Source: Skermanella pratensis (GTDB lineage Bacteria; Pseudomonadota; Alphaproteobacteria; Azospirillales; Azospirillaceae). Taken from it: a stretch of DNA of 64,000 nucleotides. The position numbers and the translations under genes were made by a program. Location: assembly GCF_008843145.1 (NCBI RefSeq), contig NZ_CP030265.1:1285001-1349000 (forward strand). The letters are read 5' to 3'. Below the pieces are notes generated by a model. The model made no database searches and was not told the DNA's origin. It saw only the letters and a program-made list of their open reading frames with translations. Of this stretch, positions 9,962 through 18,261 are shown one piece after another (positions within the stretch are counted from its first letter, which is position 1; the number at the start of each line of letters is the position of its first letter).

Positions 9962-11196
9962 ACGGCGTGATGGAGATGGCCTCCGCGGCGGCGCTGACCG
10001 AGCTTCGGCAGGTCGGGATCTTCGATTGCCTGATCCTGGTGGTGGACGACACCGACTTCAACCGCACCTTGATCACGGCGATGCTCCGGCAGGCGGGGTT
10101 CCGCCGGATCGAGCACGCGGTCGACGGCATCGACGCGCTGCGCAAGATCGACCATGAAGTGCCCGACCTGGTCATCCTGGACATCGTGATGCCTGGACTG
10201 GACGGGTTCGAGGTGTGCCGGCGCCTGCGCGCCGAGGACCGCTTCGCCGATCTGCCCGTCCTCGTGCAGACCGCCCTGTCCAACACCGAGGACCGCAACA
10301 AGGCCTTCCAGCTCGGCACCACCGACCTGATCACCAAGCCGATCGACCGCAACGAACTGCTGGCCCGTGTCCGCATCCATCTGGAGAACCGGATGCTGAT
10401 CCAGGACCTCCAGCTCTACCGCACCCGGCTGGAGAACGAACTGGCCATGGCGCGGGAGATGTACGGCCATCTGCTGCCGACCGCCGCGATCTTCGACCAG
10501 ATCAGCCGCGACAGCGGCGTGCGCATCCGGCACCACCGGGCCGTCTCGTCCGAACTGGGCGGCGACATCTGGGGCGTCATTCCGCTGCAGGAAGGACGCT
10601 TCGGGCTCTACCTGCTCGACATGACCGGGACCGGCGTGTCGGCGGCCTTGAACGCATTCCGCATGCATACCGTGCTCCATGAACTGGCACCGCTGGCCTC
10701 TTATCCCTCCCGTTTCCTGACCGAGGCCAATGCGCGGGCCGTCGGGCTTTTCGAGTCGGACGAGCGGGCGGCGATGATCTATGGCGTGGTCGATCCGATC
10801 GCCGGGACCTTCTCCTACACCACCGCCTCGGCCAAGCGGCCGATCCTGGTCCGGCGGGGCGCCGACGCGGCCACCCTGGGCGAGGCCGACGGCGCGCCGG
10901 TCGGCCATGCCGCCGAGAGCGTCTACCATACCCGCACCCTGGCGTTCGGGCCGGGTGCCATGCTGCTGCTCTACAACAATGCCGTGCTGACGGCCCTGCC
11001 GGGCGACGGCGGCAAGGCGGCGGAACGGGCGCTCGCCGACCTCGCGGTTCCCGCCCTGCAGGCGCCTAGCCTGGACGAGGCCTATGACCGCATGGTAGCG
11101 GCACTCGCCCGCGCGGTCGGCGACCGGCCTGGGCAGGACATGACCCTGGTCTTCCTGGCCAAGGACGCCTGTACCTCCCCCTGGGCGGAGCGGTAG
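9958..11196 (+). CDS. Receiver domain-PP2C (RsbU-like) protein with altered phosphatase motifs
   Basis: 412 residues. The receiver domain (~20-145) is intact: LVVDDTDFNRTL, phospho-acceptor in VILDIVMPGLDGFEV, Lys in ITKPID. A coiled linker leads to a PP2C/SpoIIE-type domain (~175-405). Compared with the next gene, metal-site motifs have changed: LGGDIWG (G206 where Asp is expected), LDMTGTG instead of D-x-SGHG, and GQDMT instead of DDxT. It may be catalytically weak or dead and act as a regulator of its paralogue (inference). Translation is coupled to the upstream ATPase gene by ATGA; the paralogue starts on the next base after its stop. Confidence 0.86.
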   Translation: MNGVMEMASAAALTELRQVGIFDCLILVVDDTDFNRTLITAMLRQAGFRRIEHAVDGIDALRKIDHEVPDLVILDIVMPGLDGFEVCRRLRAEDRFADLPVLVQTALSNTEDRNKAFQLGTTDLITKPIDRNELLARVRIHLENRMLIQDLQLYRTRLENELAMAREMYGHLLPTAAIFDQISRDSGVRIRHHRAVSSELGGDIWGVIPLQEGRFGLYLLDMTGTGVSAALNAFRMHTVLHELAPLASYPSRFLTEANARAVGLFESDERAAMIYGVVDPIAGTFSYTTASAKRPILVRRGADAATLGEADGAPVGHAAESVYHTRTLAFGPGAMLLLYNNAVLTALPGDGGKAAERALADLAVPALQAPSLDEAYDRMVAALARAVGDRPGQDMTLVFLAKDACTSPWAER

Positions 11197-12375
11197 ATGA
11201 GCAGTTCGGCCTCTGCGCCCGTCAGTATCCGGAACGCCCGGATCCTGGTGGTCGACGACAACCGGGTGAACCGTCACCTGCTGGTCGCCGTGCTTCAGCG
11301 CGGCGGCTTTCCCCATGTGGAGATGGCCGAGGACGGGATCGACGCGCTGGCCAAGATCGAGGCGAACGCGCCCGACCTGATCCTGCTCGACCTGATGATG
11401 CCGAAGCTGGACGGCTTCGAGGTGTGCCGCCGGCTGCGCACCGATCCCAACCGCCGGGACCTGCCGATCCTGGTCCAGAGCAGCCTGTCGGGCTCGGAAG
11501 ACCGGACCCGCGCCTTCTCGGTCGGGGCGACCGATTTCGTCAGCAAGCCGATCAACGCGACCGAACTGCTGTCCCGGGTCCGCATCCACCTGGAGAACCA
11601 GGCGCTGCTGCGCGACCTGCAGGGCTATCGCCGGCGCCGCCAGGGCGAGCTGGCGCTGGCGCGGAGCATGCAGGAACGGCTGCTGCCGGCCCCGTCGCGG
11701 CTGCGGGAGACCAAGGCCGACCTGGGCCTGAGCCTGGCGGCCCATTTCGAGCCGTCCTCGGAACTGGGCGGCGATTTCTGGGACCTGCGGCGCGACGGGC
11801 GCGGCCGGCTGATCGTCTGGCTGGTCGATTTCTCCGGCCACGGCGTCGGCGCGGCGCTCAACACTTTCAGATTGCACGCGATCCTGCGGCAGATGGACCT
11901 GAACGATTTCGACCCGGCCGACCATCTGCGCGAGGTGAATGAACGGGTCTGTCCGCTTCTGCGCAGCGGCCAGTTCGCGACCATGCTGGTCGGCGTGGTC
12001 GATCCGGTGGAGAACACGTTCCACTATGCTTCCGCCGGGGCGCCGGCGCCGATGGTCTGGCAGGCTGGCGACGCCGCGCCGGAGTTCGGCGACAGCAGCG
12101 GATTGCCGGTCGGCATCCTGGCCTCGGCCCGCTACCAGAACCGCGACCTGGCCTTGCCGGTCGGCGGCCGGCTGTTCCTCTACAGCGATGGCGCCAGCGA
12201 GTTGTGGACCTCCGAGGATACCGTCCTGGGCGAGGAGGGGCTGCTCGACCTGGTCCGCGGTCACATGCATCAGGAGGAGGACGCCGGCTTCCTGGCCGGC
12301 CTGCTCGGCTCCCTCACCGCGCTGGGAAATTTCGACGACGACGTGACCGCGCTGGTGCTGACCCGCCGCGCGTAA
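11197..12375 (+). CDS. Receiver domain-PP2C serine phosphatase (RsbU-like)
   Basis: 392 residues. The receiver domain has ILVVDDNRVNRHLL, phospho-acceptor in LILLDLMMPKLDGFEV and Lys in VSKPIN. The linker is followed by a PP2C/SpoIIE domain with intact metal motifs: LGGDFWD (D193 and D196), VDFSGHGVGAAL and FDDDVTALVL. It is expected to dephosphorylate the STAS protein encoded upstream when its receiver is phosphorylated, presumably by CheA. It starts directly after the stop of its degenerate paralogue and is the last gene of the operon, ending 12 bases before a convergent gene. Confidence 0.92.
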   Translation: MSSSASAPVSIRNARILVVDDNRVNRHLLVAVLQRGGFPHVEMAEDGIDALAKIEANAPDLILLDLMMPKLDGFEVCRRLRTDPNRRDLPILVQSSLSGSEDRTRAFSVGATDFVSKPINATELLSRVRIHLENQALLRDLQGYRRRRQGELALARSMQERLLPAPSRLRETKADLGLSLAAHFEPSSELGGDFWDLRRDGRGRLIVWLVDFSGHGVGAALNTFRLHAILRQMDLNDFDPADHLREVNERVCPLLRSGQFATMLVGVVDPVENTFHYASAGAPAPMVWQAGDAAPEFGDSSGLPVGILASARYQNRDLALPVGGRLFLYSDGASELWTSEDTVLGEEGLLDLVRGHMHQEEDAGFLAGLLGSLTALGNFDDDVTALVLTRRA

Positions 12376-12387
12376 CGTCATCGGACG

Positions 12388-13188
12388 TCATCCGTCCGCG
12401 ATCGGGTCGTAGAAAGCGGCGGAAAAACCCGCCTTGTCCCGGCTCTCCTCGTTGAAGGGACGCTTCAATCCGCCCTTGAAATGGGTGCGGACGAGGTTCT
12501 GCCAAGTGGGAATCGGCGGGACGCCCAGTTTGTCGCAGACATGCTCGAACCAGCGCCGGCCGGCGGCCACATGGGTGATCTCGTCGTCGTGGATGATCTG
12601 GAGCGCGTCGGCGCCGGCGTCGTCGCCGACGGTGCGCAGGTTCCGGATCATGGCGGGGGTCACGTCCAGCCCGCGCGCCTCCAGCACCAGCGGCACGATG
12701 GCGAGGCGGGCGGCGAGGTCGTGGGCGGTGTCCCGGCTGGCCTGCCAGAGCCCGTCATGGGCGGGCAGGGCGCCGTAGCGGCTGCCGAGGTCGGCCAGTC
12801 GGCGGCACAGCATGTCGAAATGCCGCGCCTCGTCGTCGGCGACCTGGACCCAATCGTCGGTGAAACCCTTGGGCATGCCGGCGCCGAAGCGGGCGACGAT
12901 GTCCCAGGACAGGTCGATGGCGTTCAGCTCGATATGGGCGAGGGCGTGGATCAGCGCGGTCCGCCCGGCGACGCTGCCGGCCTTGCGGCGCGGCGGCATG
13001 TCGCGCGGCAGGCGAAGCTCCGGATAGTCGGGACGCGCCGGCCGGTCGGGCGGGACCGGCGGGCCAGGCGGCTCGATCCCGGCCAGCGCGCCGGTCCGCC
13101 ACTCCTCGGCGAACCGGCGGGAGAGGCGGACCTTCTCCGCAGGGTCGGCGGTGGTCAGGACGGTGACGGCGGCAGACCTGATACTCAT
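12388..13188 (-). CDS. Ferritin-like domain protein (DUF455/COG2833)
   Basis: 266 residues, a four-helix ferritin-like fold of the DUF455 family. Likely di-iron ligands are in HALAHIELNAIDL, DDEARHFDML, LVLEARGLDV and IHDDEITHVAAG. The family has no settled biochemical role; a redox or RNA-modification type oxygenase has been a common guess. The N-terminal ~60 residues are Pro-rich. It runs convergent to the chemosensory operon and in the same direction as cysQ upstream. Confidence 0.85.
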   Translation of the reverse strand: MSIRSAAVTVLTTADPAEKVRLSRRFAEEWRTGALAGIEPPGPPVPPDRPARPDYPELRLPRDMPPRRKAGSVAGRTALIHALAHIELNAIDLSWDIVARFGAGMPKGFTDDWVQVADDEARHFDMLCRRLADLGSRYGALPAHDGLWQASRDTAHDLAARLAIVPLVLEARGLDVTPAMIRNLRTVGDDAGADALQIIHDDEITHVAAGRRWFEHVCDKLGVPPIPTWQNLVRTHFKGGLKRPFNEESRDKAGFSAAFYDPIADG

Positions 13189-13213
13189 GGCCCGAGTACT
13201 TATGGATTGATGC

Positions 13214-14014
13214 TCAGCGGCGCCCGTAGGCGATGAATTCCCCGTTCAGAAAGTCCGGCTTGCCGTAGCCCAGCGGCTTGCCGTCGGGCGTTTCGATGGA
13301 GCCGCCGGCGGCCAGTAGGATCGCGTGGCCGGCCGCCGTGTCCCATTCGCAGGTCGGGCCGAAGCGGGGATAGACGTCGACCTCGCCGCGCGCGATCAGG
13401 CAGAACTTCAGCGCGCTGCTGGAGTGGCGGTGCTCCTTCACCAGCTTGCCTTCCAGGAACTTGTCGAGCCGTTCGCGGTCGCCGTGCCGGCGGCTGGACA
13501 GCACCACCAGCCCGTCGGGCGGAATCATGCGGGCGGAGATCGGCACGTCGCTGCGGCCCTGGACGCAGTGGACGGCGGTGCCGGGACCGGCGGCGGCGTA
13601 GAGGTCGCCGTCCACCGGCAGGTACATGACGCCCAGGACCGGAACGCCGTCCTTCACCAGGCCGATATTCACGGTGAATTCGCCGGTGTGCTCGACGAAG
13701 CTGCGCGTGCCGTCCAGCGGATCGACCAGCCAGTAGGTGCCGTGGTCGCCCGGCGGGGACTTGCCGGCGGCGTGCTGCTCCTCCGAGATGACGGGAATGT
13801 TCGGGGTCAGGTGGTGCAGGGCCGGTAGGATGACGGATTCGGCGGCGTGGTCGGCGGCGGTGACCGGACTGCCGTCTGCCTTGACGTGGGCGGTCACGGT
13901 GTCGGTGTAATACCGGAGTATGACCTGCCCGGCCTCCCGCGCGATGGTGCGCACGGCCGGAAGCAACTTGGCAAAGCCGTGATCCAGGCTCTGATCCGCC
14001 CTACGATCTGACAT
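13214..14014 (-). CDS. cysQ: 3'(2'),5'-bisphosphate nucleotidase CysQ
   Basis: Hydrolyses 3'-phosphoadenosine 5'-phosphate to AMP in sulfate assimilation (inositol monophosphatase fold, Mg-dependent). Seen: ISEEQHAAG (metal-site Glu), YWLVDPLDGTRSFVEHTGEF (D-P-L-D-G-T metal motif) and CEWDTAAGHAILLAAGG near the C-terminus. Start chosen at the ATG at 14014, which has GGGGG just upstream; a GTG at 14032 would add six residues. About 270 residues is normal. It lies 25 bases upstream of the ferritin-like gene, so the two could share a transcript, but no functional link is obvious. Confidence 0.9.
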   Translation of the reverse strand: MSDRRADQSLDHGFAKLLPAVRTIAREAGQVILRYYTDTVTAHVKADGSPVTAADHAAESVILPALHHLTPNIPVISEEQHAAGKSPPGDHGTYWLVDPLDGTRSFVEHTGEFTVNIGLVKDGVPVLGVMYLPVDGDLYAAAGPGTAVHCVQGRSDVPISARMIPPDGLVVLSSRRHGDRERLDKFLEGKLVKEHRHSSSALKFCLIARGEVDVYPRFGPTCEWDTAAGHAILLAAGGSIETPDGKPLGYGKPDFLNGEFIAYGRR

Positions 14015-14083
14015 GAGTCCCCCAAAGGTCACAAGATGGGGAGCATACGCCCCCGCGCGACCCTTGGGGAACCCCTGCCGACG

Positions 14084-16408
14084 TTATTCGGCGGCGATCG
14101 CGGGGCGATGCTCCTGGATCAGGCGCCAAATCTTCTGCGGTGTTGCAGGCATGTCCACATGCCGCACCCCGTAGACCGACAGCGCGTCGACCACGGCGTT
14201 GATCACCGCGGGCGGCGCCCCGATCGCCCCGGCCTCCCCGGCGCCCTTCATGCCGAGCGCGTTGGTCGTGCTGGGCACCTCGTTCAGCTTGAACTGGACG
14301 AACGGGATGTTGTTCGCCCGGGGCATGCAATAGTCCATGAAGGAGCCGGTCAGCAGCTGGCCCGAATCGGGGTCGTAGACGCATTCCTCATACACGGCCT
14401 GCCCGATGCCCTGGCCGACGCCGCCATGGACCTGGCCTGCCAGCATCATCGGGTTGAGCACCTTGCCGAAATCATCGACCACGGTGTAGCGGACGAACTC
14501 GATCCCGCCGGTGTCCTCGTCGATCTCCAGCTCGCAGATGTGGCAGCCGTTGGGGAAGGTCGCGGCCGGTGGGGTCCAACGGGCCTCCTCGTCGAAGGCG
14601 AAGCCGCCGTCGGACGGGGCGCTGGCCTTGGCGACATCCTGGATCGTCACCTTGCGGTCGGTGCCGACGATGGTGAAGGTCCCGTCCTCGAACCCGATAT
14701 CCACGGCCGCCGCCTCCAGCAGCTCGGCCGCCTTGGCCCGGGCCTTCTCGATCACCCGTTCCGCCGTGTCGGACAGGGCGGCGCCGCCGACCGGGATGGA
14801 GCGGGAGCCGCCCGTGCCGGAGCCGAAGCTGATCCGCGCGCTGTCGCCCTGGACGATCTCGATGTCCTCCGCCGGGATGCCCAGCCGGTCGGAGACGATC
14901 TGGGTATAGGCCGTCTCGTGCCCCTGGCCGTTGGACTGGGAGCCGATCAGCACCGTCACCTTGCCGGTGCCGGCTATCTGGATCGTCGCCTGCTCCGGTC
15001 CGCCGCCCGAGCACGCCTCGATATATGTCGCGAGGCCGATGCCGCGCAGCCTGCCGCGCGACCGCGCCTCCGCCCGGCGCTGCTCGAAGCTGTTCCAGCC
15101 AGACAGCTCCAGCGCGTCGTCCATGTTGCGGGCGAACTCGCCGGTGTCGTAGGTGAGGTCCAGCGCGGTGTTGAAGGGCATCGCCTCCGGCGGGATGAAG
15201 TTGCGCCGGCGCAGCTCGCCCGGATGCATCCCCAGCTCGCGCGCCGCCGCGTCCACCAGCCGCTCCAGCAGGTAGGCCGCTTCCGGCCGGCCGGCGCCGC
15301 GGTAGGCGTCCACCGGGTTGGTGTTGGTGAAGACGCCCTTGACCAGCACGTGGATCGCCGGGGTGGTGTAGACCCCGGCCAGCATCGCCGTGCCCGCGTC
15401 GGTCGGGATGTAGGGGCCGAAGTTCGAGAGGTAGGCGCCCAGGTTGGCGACCGTGGAGACCCGCAGCGCCAGGAACCTGCCGTCGGCGTCCAGCGCCAGG
15501 TCGGCGTGGGAGACGTTGTCGCGCCCGTGGTCGTCGCTGAGGAACGCCTCGCCCCGGTCGGAGGTCCACTTGACCGGACGGTTCAGCTTGCGCGCGGCGA
15601 ACAGCGACAGGACATATTCGGGATACATGAAGATCTTCATGCCGAAGCCGCCGCCCACGTCGGTGGTCAGCACGTGGAACTTCTCTTCCGGCTCGTTGAA
15701 GATCTGGGTCGCGAGCTGGGTGCGCAGCCCGTGGACGCCCTGGCTGGAGACGTAGAGGACGTAGCGGTCGGTGTCGTCGATCGAGGCGAGGCAGGCCCGA
15801 CCCTCCATGGAGTTCGGCACGATCCGGTTGTTCACCAGGTCGATGCTGACCACCTTGGCGGCCTTGGCGAATCCGGCCTCGGTCGCGGCGTGGTCGCCTT
15901 TCTCCCACTCGAAGCTGAGGTTGCCGGGCGCCTGCTCCCACACCTGGGGGGCGTTGGACGCCAGGGCGCCCACGGTGTCGGCGATGGCCGGCAGCTCCGA
16001 ATAGTCGATCATGACCAGCTCGGAGGCGTCGCGCGCCGCGTCCAGCGTCTCCGCGACGATGAAGACGACGGGGTCGCCCACGTGGCGGACGCGGCCCTTG
16101 GCGAGGGCCGGGCGCGGCGGCATCACCAGCGGCTGGCCGTTGCGCTGGACCAGCGGGACGTTGCAGGGCAGGGGGGCGATGTTGGCCGCCTCCAGGTCGT
16201 CCACCGTGTAGATGCCGAGCACGCCGGGGGCGTTGCGGGCGTCTTCCAGGTCGATGGAGACGATCTCCGCATGGGCGTGGGGCGAGCGCAGGACGTACCC
16301 GTAGGTCTGCCCCGGCAGGGAAATGTCGTCGGTATAGCGCCCGCGCCCGGTCAGCAGGCGGGCGTCCTCGGTGCGCGGCACCGCTTGTCCGATTCCAAAC
16401 TTGGCCAT
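14084..16408 (-). CDS. Xanthine dehydrogenase/aldehyde oxidase family molybdopterin large subunit (form II CoxL-like)
   Basis: 774-residue molybdenum hydroxylase large subunit. It begins KFGIGQAVPRTEDARLLTG. The active-site loop reads AYRGAGR, the form II type rather than the AYxCSFR of true form I CO dehydrogenase, and the C-terminal GAGEAGAIGAPPAVINAV holds the conserved catalytic Glu. The substrate is therefore unknown and probably not CO: an aldehyde or N-heterocycle is more likely. Unusually, no medium (FAD) or small (2Fe-2S) subunit gene is next to it; its neighbours are cysQ and an SRAP gene. It would have to pair with subunits encoded elsewhere. Confidence 0.92.
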   Translation of the reverse strand: MAKFGIGQAVPRTEDARLLTGRGRYTDDISLPGQTYGYVLRSPHAHAEIVSIDLEDARNAPGVLGIYTVDDLEAANIAPLPCNVPLVQRNGQPLVMPPRPALAKGRVRHVGDPVVFIVAETLDAARDASELVMIDYSELPAIADTVGALASNAPQVWEQAPGNLSFEWEKGDHAATEAGFAKAAKVVSIDLVNNRIVPNSMEGRACLASIDDTDRYVLYVSSQGVHGLRTQLATQIFNEPEEKFHVLTTDVGGGFGMKIFMYPEYVLSLFAARKLNRPVKWTSDRGEAFLSDDHGRDNVSHADLALDADGRFLALRVSTVANLGAYLSNFGPYIPTDAGTAMLAGVYTTPAIHVLVKGVFTNTNPVDAYRGAGRPEAAYLLERLVDAAARELGMHPGELRRRNFIPPEAMPFNTALDLTYDTGEFARNMDDALELSGWNSFEQRRAEARSRGRLRGIGLATYIEACSGGGPEQATIQIAGTGKVTVLIGSQSNGQGHETAYTQIVSDRLGIPAEDIEIVQGDSARISFGSGTGGSRSIPVGGAALSDTAERVIEKARAKAAELLEAAAVDIGFEDGTFTIVGTDRKVTIQDVAKASAPSDGGFAFDEEARWTPPAATFPNGCHICELEIDEDTGGIEFVRYTVVDDFGKVLNPMMLAGQVHGGVGQGIGQAVYEECVYDPDSGQLLTGSFMDYCMPRANNIPFVQFKLNEVPSTTNALGMKGAGEAGAIGAPPAVINAVVDALSVYGVRHVDMPATPQKIWRLIQEHRPAIAAE

Positions 16409-16627
16409 GTGATCTGAACCCCCTGAAGGAATGCGCCGGCAGATTGTGCTGCCTGGTTGTGCCGTTGTCTCCGTAAGCCAGAGAGTTTATGCGTGTCCAG
16501 CCGGATGACAAACCCCGGAAGTGGTCTTACCTGACATGTCCCGAAAAGATGCTTGGCGGGCGGCGCGGGGTCCTTATGTTGCAGGATGTTTCACCGATCA
16601 GCCGAGCTTGGAAAGCACCGGAAAGCC

Positions 16628-17383
16628 ATGTGCGGACGCTATACCCTCGCGACTCCGGTCGCCGAAATGAGCCGGATGTTCGGCTTTCCCGACCTGCCGA
16701 ACCTGCCGGCCCGCTTCAACATCGCGCCGACCCAGGACGTCGCGGTGGTGCGCTGGCTGGACGACGGGAAGCGGCGCGCGCTGTCCCTGGTGCGCTGGGG
16801 GCTGGTGCCCCACTGGGCCGACGACCCGTCGATCGGCAGCCGGATGATCAACGCGCGGTCCGAATCGGTCGCTGAGAAGCCGTCCTTCCGCAGCGCCTTC
16901 GCCCGCCGCCGCTGCCTGGTCCCGGCCGACGGGTTCTATGAATGGCAGCAGCATGTGCCCAAGGGGGAGAAGAAGCAGCCCTTCCGCATCCGCCGCCGCG
17001 ACCGGCAACCCTTCGCCTTCGCCGGATTGTGGGAGACCTGGAAGGGACCGAAGGGCGGCCCGGCGCTGGACCACCCGCTGGAGACGGTCACCATCGTGAC
17101 GACCACGGCCAACGGCGTGCTGAAGCCGCTGCACGAGCGGATGCCGGTGATCCTGGCCGAGGACGACTATGCCGCGTGGCTGGACCCGGAGACATCCGGG
17201 GAGGCCGCCGGGGCGCTGCTTCGGCCCTGCCCGGAGGATTGGCTGGAGGCCTATCCGGTCAGCACGCGTGTGAACAGCGTGCGGAACGACGACCCGTCCT
17301 GCGTCGAGCCGGTCGAGGGGGCCGGGGTGATGGCGGGGACGGCGGAGCAGGCGCCGGAGCCGAGGCAGCCGAAGCTGCTGTGA
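16628..17383 (+). CDS. SRAP-domain protein (YedK/HMCES family abasic-site sensor)
   Basis: 251 residues. Start set at the ATG at 16628 so that Cys is residue 2 (MCGRYTL); the exposed N-terminal Cys is the residue that crosslinks to abasic sites in single-stranded DNA in this family. Other conserved positions are visible: MINARSE (Asn), GFYEWQ (Glu) and LKPLHERMPVIL (His). It shields abasic sites in ssDNA from error-prone processing. Upstream in-frame codons are ignored because Cys2 must be exposed. Monocistronic; the C-terminal ~25 residues are a non-conserved tail. Confidence 0.94.
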   Translation: MCGRYTLATPVAEMSRMFGFPDLPNLPARFNIAPTQDVAVVRWLDDGKRRALSLVRWGLVPHWADDPSIGSRMINARSESVAEKPSFRSAFARRRCLVPADGFYEWQQHVPKGEKKQPFRIRRRDRQPFAFAGLWETWKGPKGGPALDHPLETVTIVTTTANGVLKPLHERMPVILAEDDYAAWLDPETSGEAAGALLRPCPEDWLEAYPVSTRVNSVRNDDPSCVEPVEGAGVMAGTAEQAPEPRQPKLL

Positions 17384-17587
17384 CGGGGGCTGATGCCTCC
17401 GGGGTGTGGCCGCGGATGTCATCAAACGTGATCATGGGGGCGGGCGGCGGGCGCTCCTGTTCCGAAGGTGCCGAGGGGGCCGCAGATTACGGCGATGGAC
17501 TCAGATGAGGGGCGATATGTGAGCTTTTGTCATGATCGGACGGCGGCGTTCCTTCCATTCGTCTCTTTCATCTCCCTTTCATCATGC

Positions 17588-17687
17588 GCGGGCTTGACCC
17601 GCGTATCCACGTGCGAACCATCACGGCGCAGGATGCTGACATCACACTCCCCCGGAACATGTCAGCAAACGTGATCATCCGTGCGCA
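17588..17687 (+). repeat. ~100-bp direct repeat, copy 1
   Basis: Begins GCGGGCTTGACCCGC, continues ATCCACGTGCGAACC, and ends with GTCAGCAAACGTGAT and CATCCGTGCGC. It matches 17976-18074 over its whole length with scattered substitutions. Internal palindromes (GCGGG-CTTGA-CCCGC) mark it as a REP-like element rather than coding sequence. Confidence 0.7.
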
Positions 17688-17820
17688 GGGGGCGGGGTGG
17701 TGTCGTGGGTCCTGTAGTGCTCCTTCCCGTCATGCGCGGATTTGACTCGCGGCTGCCCGGCACGCCGATTGCCGACTCAATCAGAGGATGCTGTTCTGGT
17801 AGAGCGTTCCTCTCTTCATC

Positions 17821-17976
17821 GTCATGACCGGGCTTGACCCGGTCATCGCTTGCAGGCTTCATCAGCGCCGCCCTGCAGGGAGATACCCGGATCAAGTCCG
17901 GGTAGGACGAAAAGGGGGCGCTTCTGCCCATAGCTCAGCCTTTTGAGCGGTAAGCGACAACCGTGCCGGACAGCCG
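17821..17976 (+). repeat. ~156-bp dispersed intergenic element, forward copy
   Basis: Starts GTCATGACCGGGCTTGACC and ends CCGTGCCGGACAGCCG. It contains two palindromes: ACCGGGCTTGACCCGGT and ACCCGGATCAAGTCCGGGT. The reverse complement of 22348-22504 aligns along the full length with roughly nine in ten bases identical by eye. It has no ORF of its own with a recognisable product, so a MITE- or BIME-like non-autonomous repeat is the best description. Confidence 0.75.
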
Positions 17977-18074
17977 CGGGCTTGACCCGCACATCCACGT
18001 GCGAACCTTCGCGACGGCGATTGCTGATATCATCCCCCCGGATCGTGTCAGCAAATGTATTCATACGCGCGCGG
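17976..18074 (+). repeat. ~100-bp direct repeat, copy 2
   Basis: Second copy of the element at 17588-17687, directly abutting the end of the 156-bp element. It shares GCGGGCTTGACCCGC, ATCCACGTGCGAACCTTC, and a GTCAGCAAATG segment near the end. The abutment shows that the repeats are modular. Confidence 0.7.
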
Positions 18075-18261
18075 AAGCAAGCGGGTGTCGGGGTCCTGAT
18101 ATTCACGCTGCAAAGATCCGGCACCGGGATGCGGCGGCGAGTCTAGCGCGAATTGGTGAAGGAATACCTTCCTGGCAGCGCGAAAGAAACTTTCGCGCGA
18201 GCGTTTCAACAAATTTTATACAAATAGACGATAAAGAAGGCGCCAGGATGTCCGCAAGGTA

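Larger units (their letters stand above)
17384..18261. other. 878-bp repeat-rich intergenic region
   Basis: No convincing gene. The stretch holds two ~100-bp direct repeats (17588-17687 and 17976-18074), one copy of a ~156-bp element (17821-17976) and a shorter related palindrome near 17732-17770. Short ORFs here read through the palindromes on both strands and have no recognisable product. From about 18180 the sequence becomes AT-richer towards the next gene, which may include its promoter. Confidence 0.7.

Noticed and set aside
9610-12381. 923-residue open frame on the minus strand opposite the PP2C genes
   Set aside because: Antisense to three coupled genes with intact motifs; no recognisable domain.
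14084-16408. True carbon monoxide dehydrogenase
   Set aside because: The active-site loop is AYRGAGR, not AYxCSFR, and partner subunit genes are absent.
14036-16417. 793-residue open frame opposite the molybdenum hydroxylase gene
   Set aside because: The minus-strand product has all family motifs; the plus-strand one has none.
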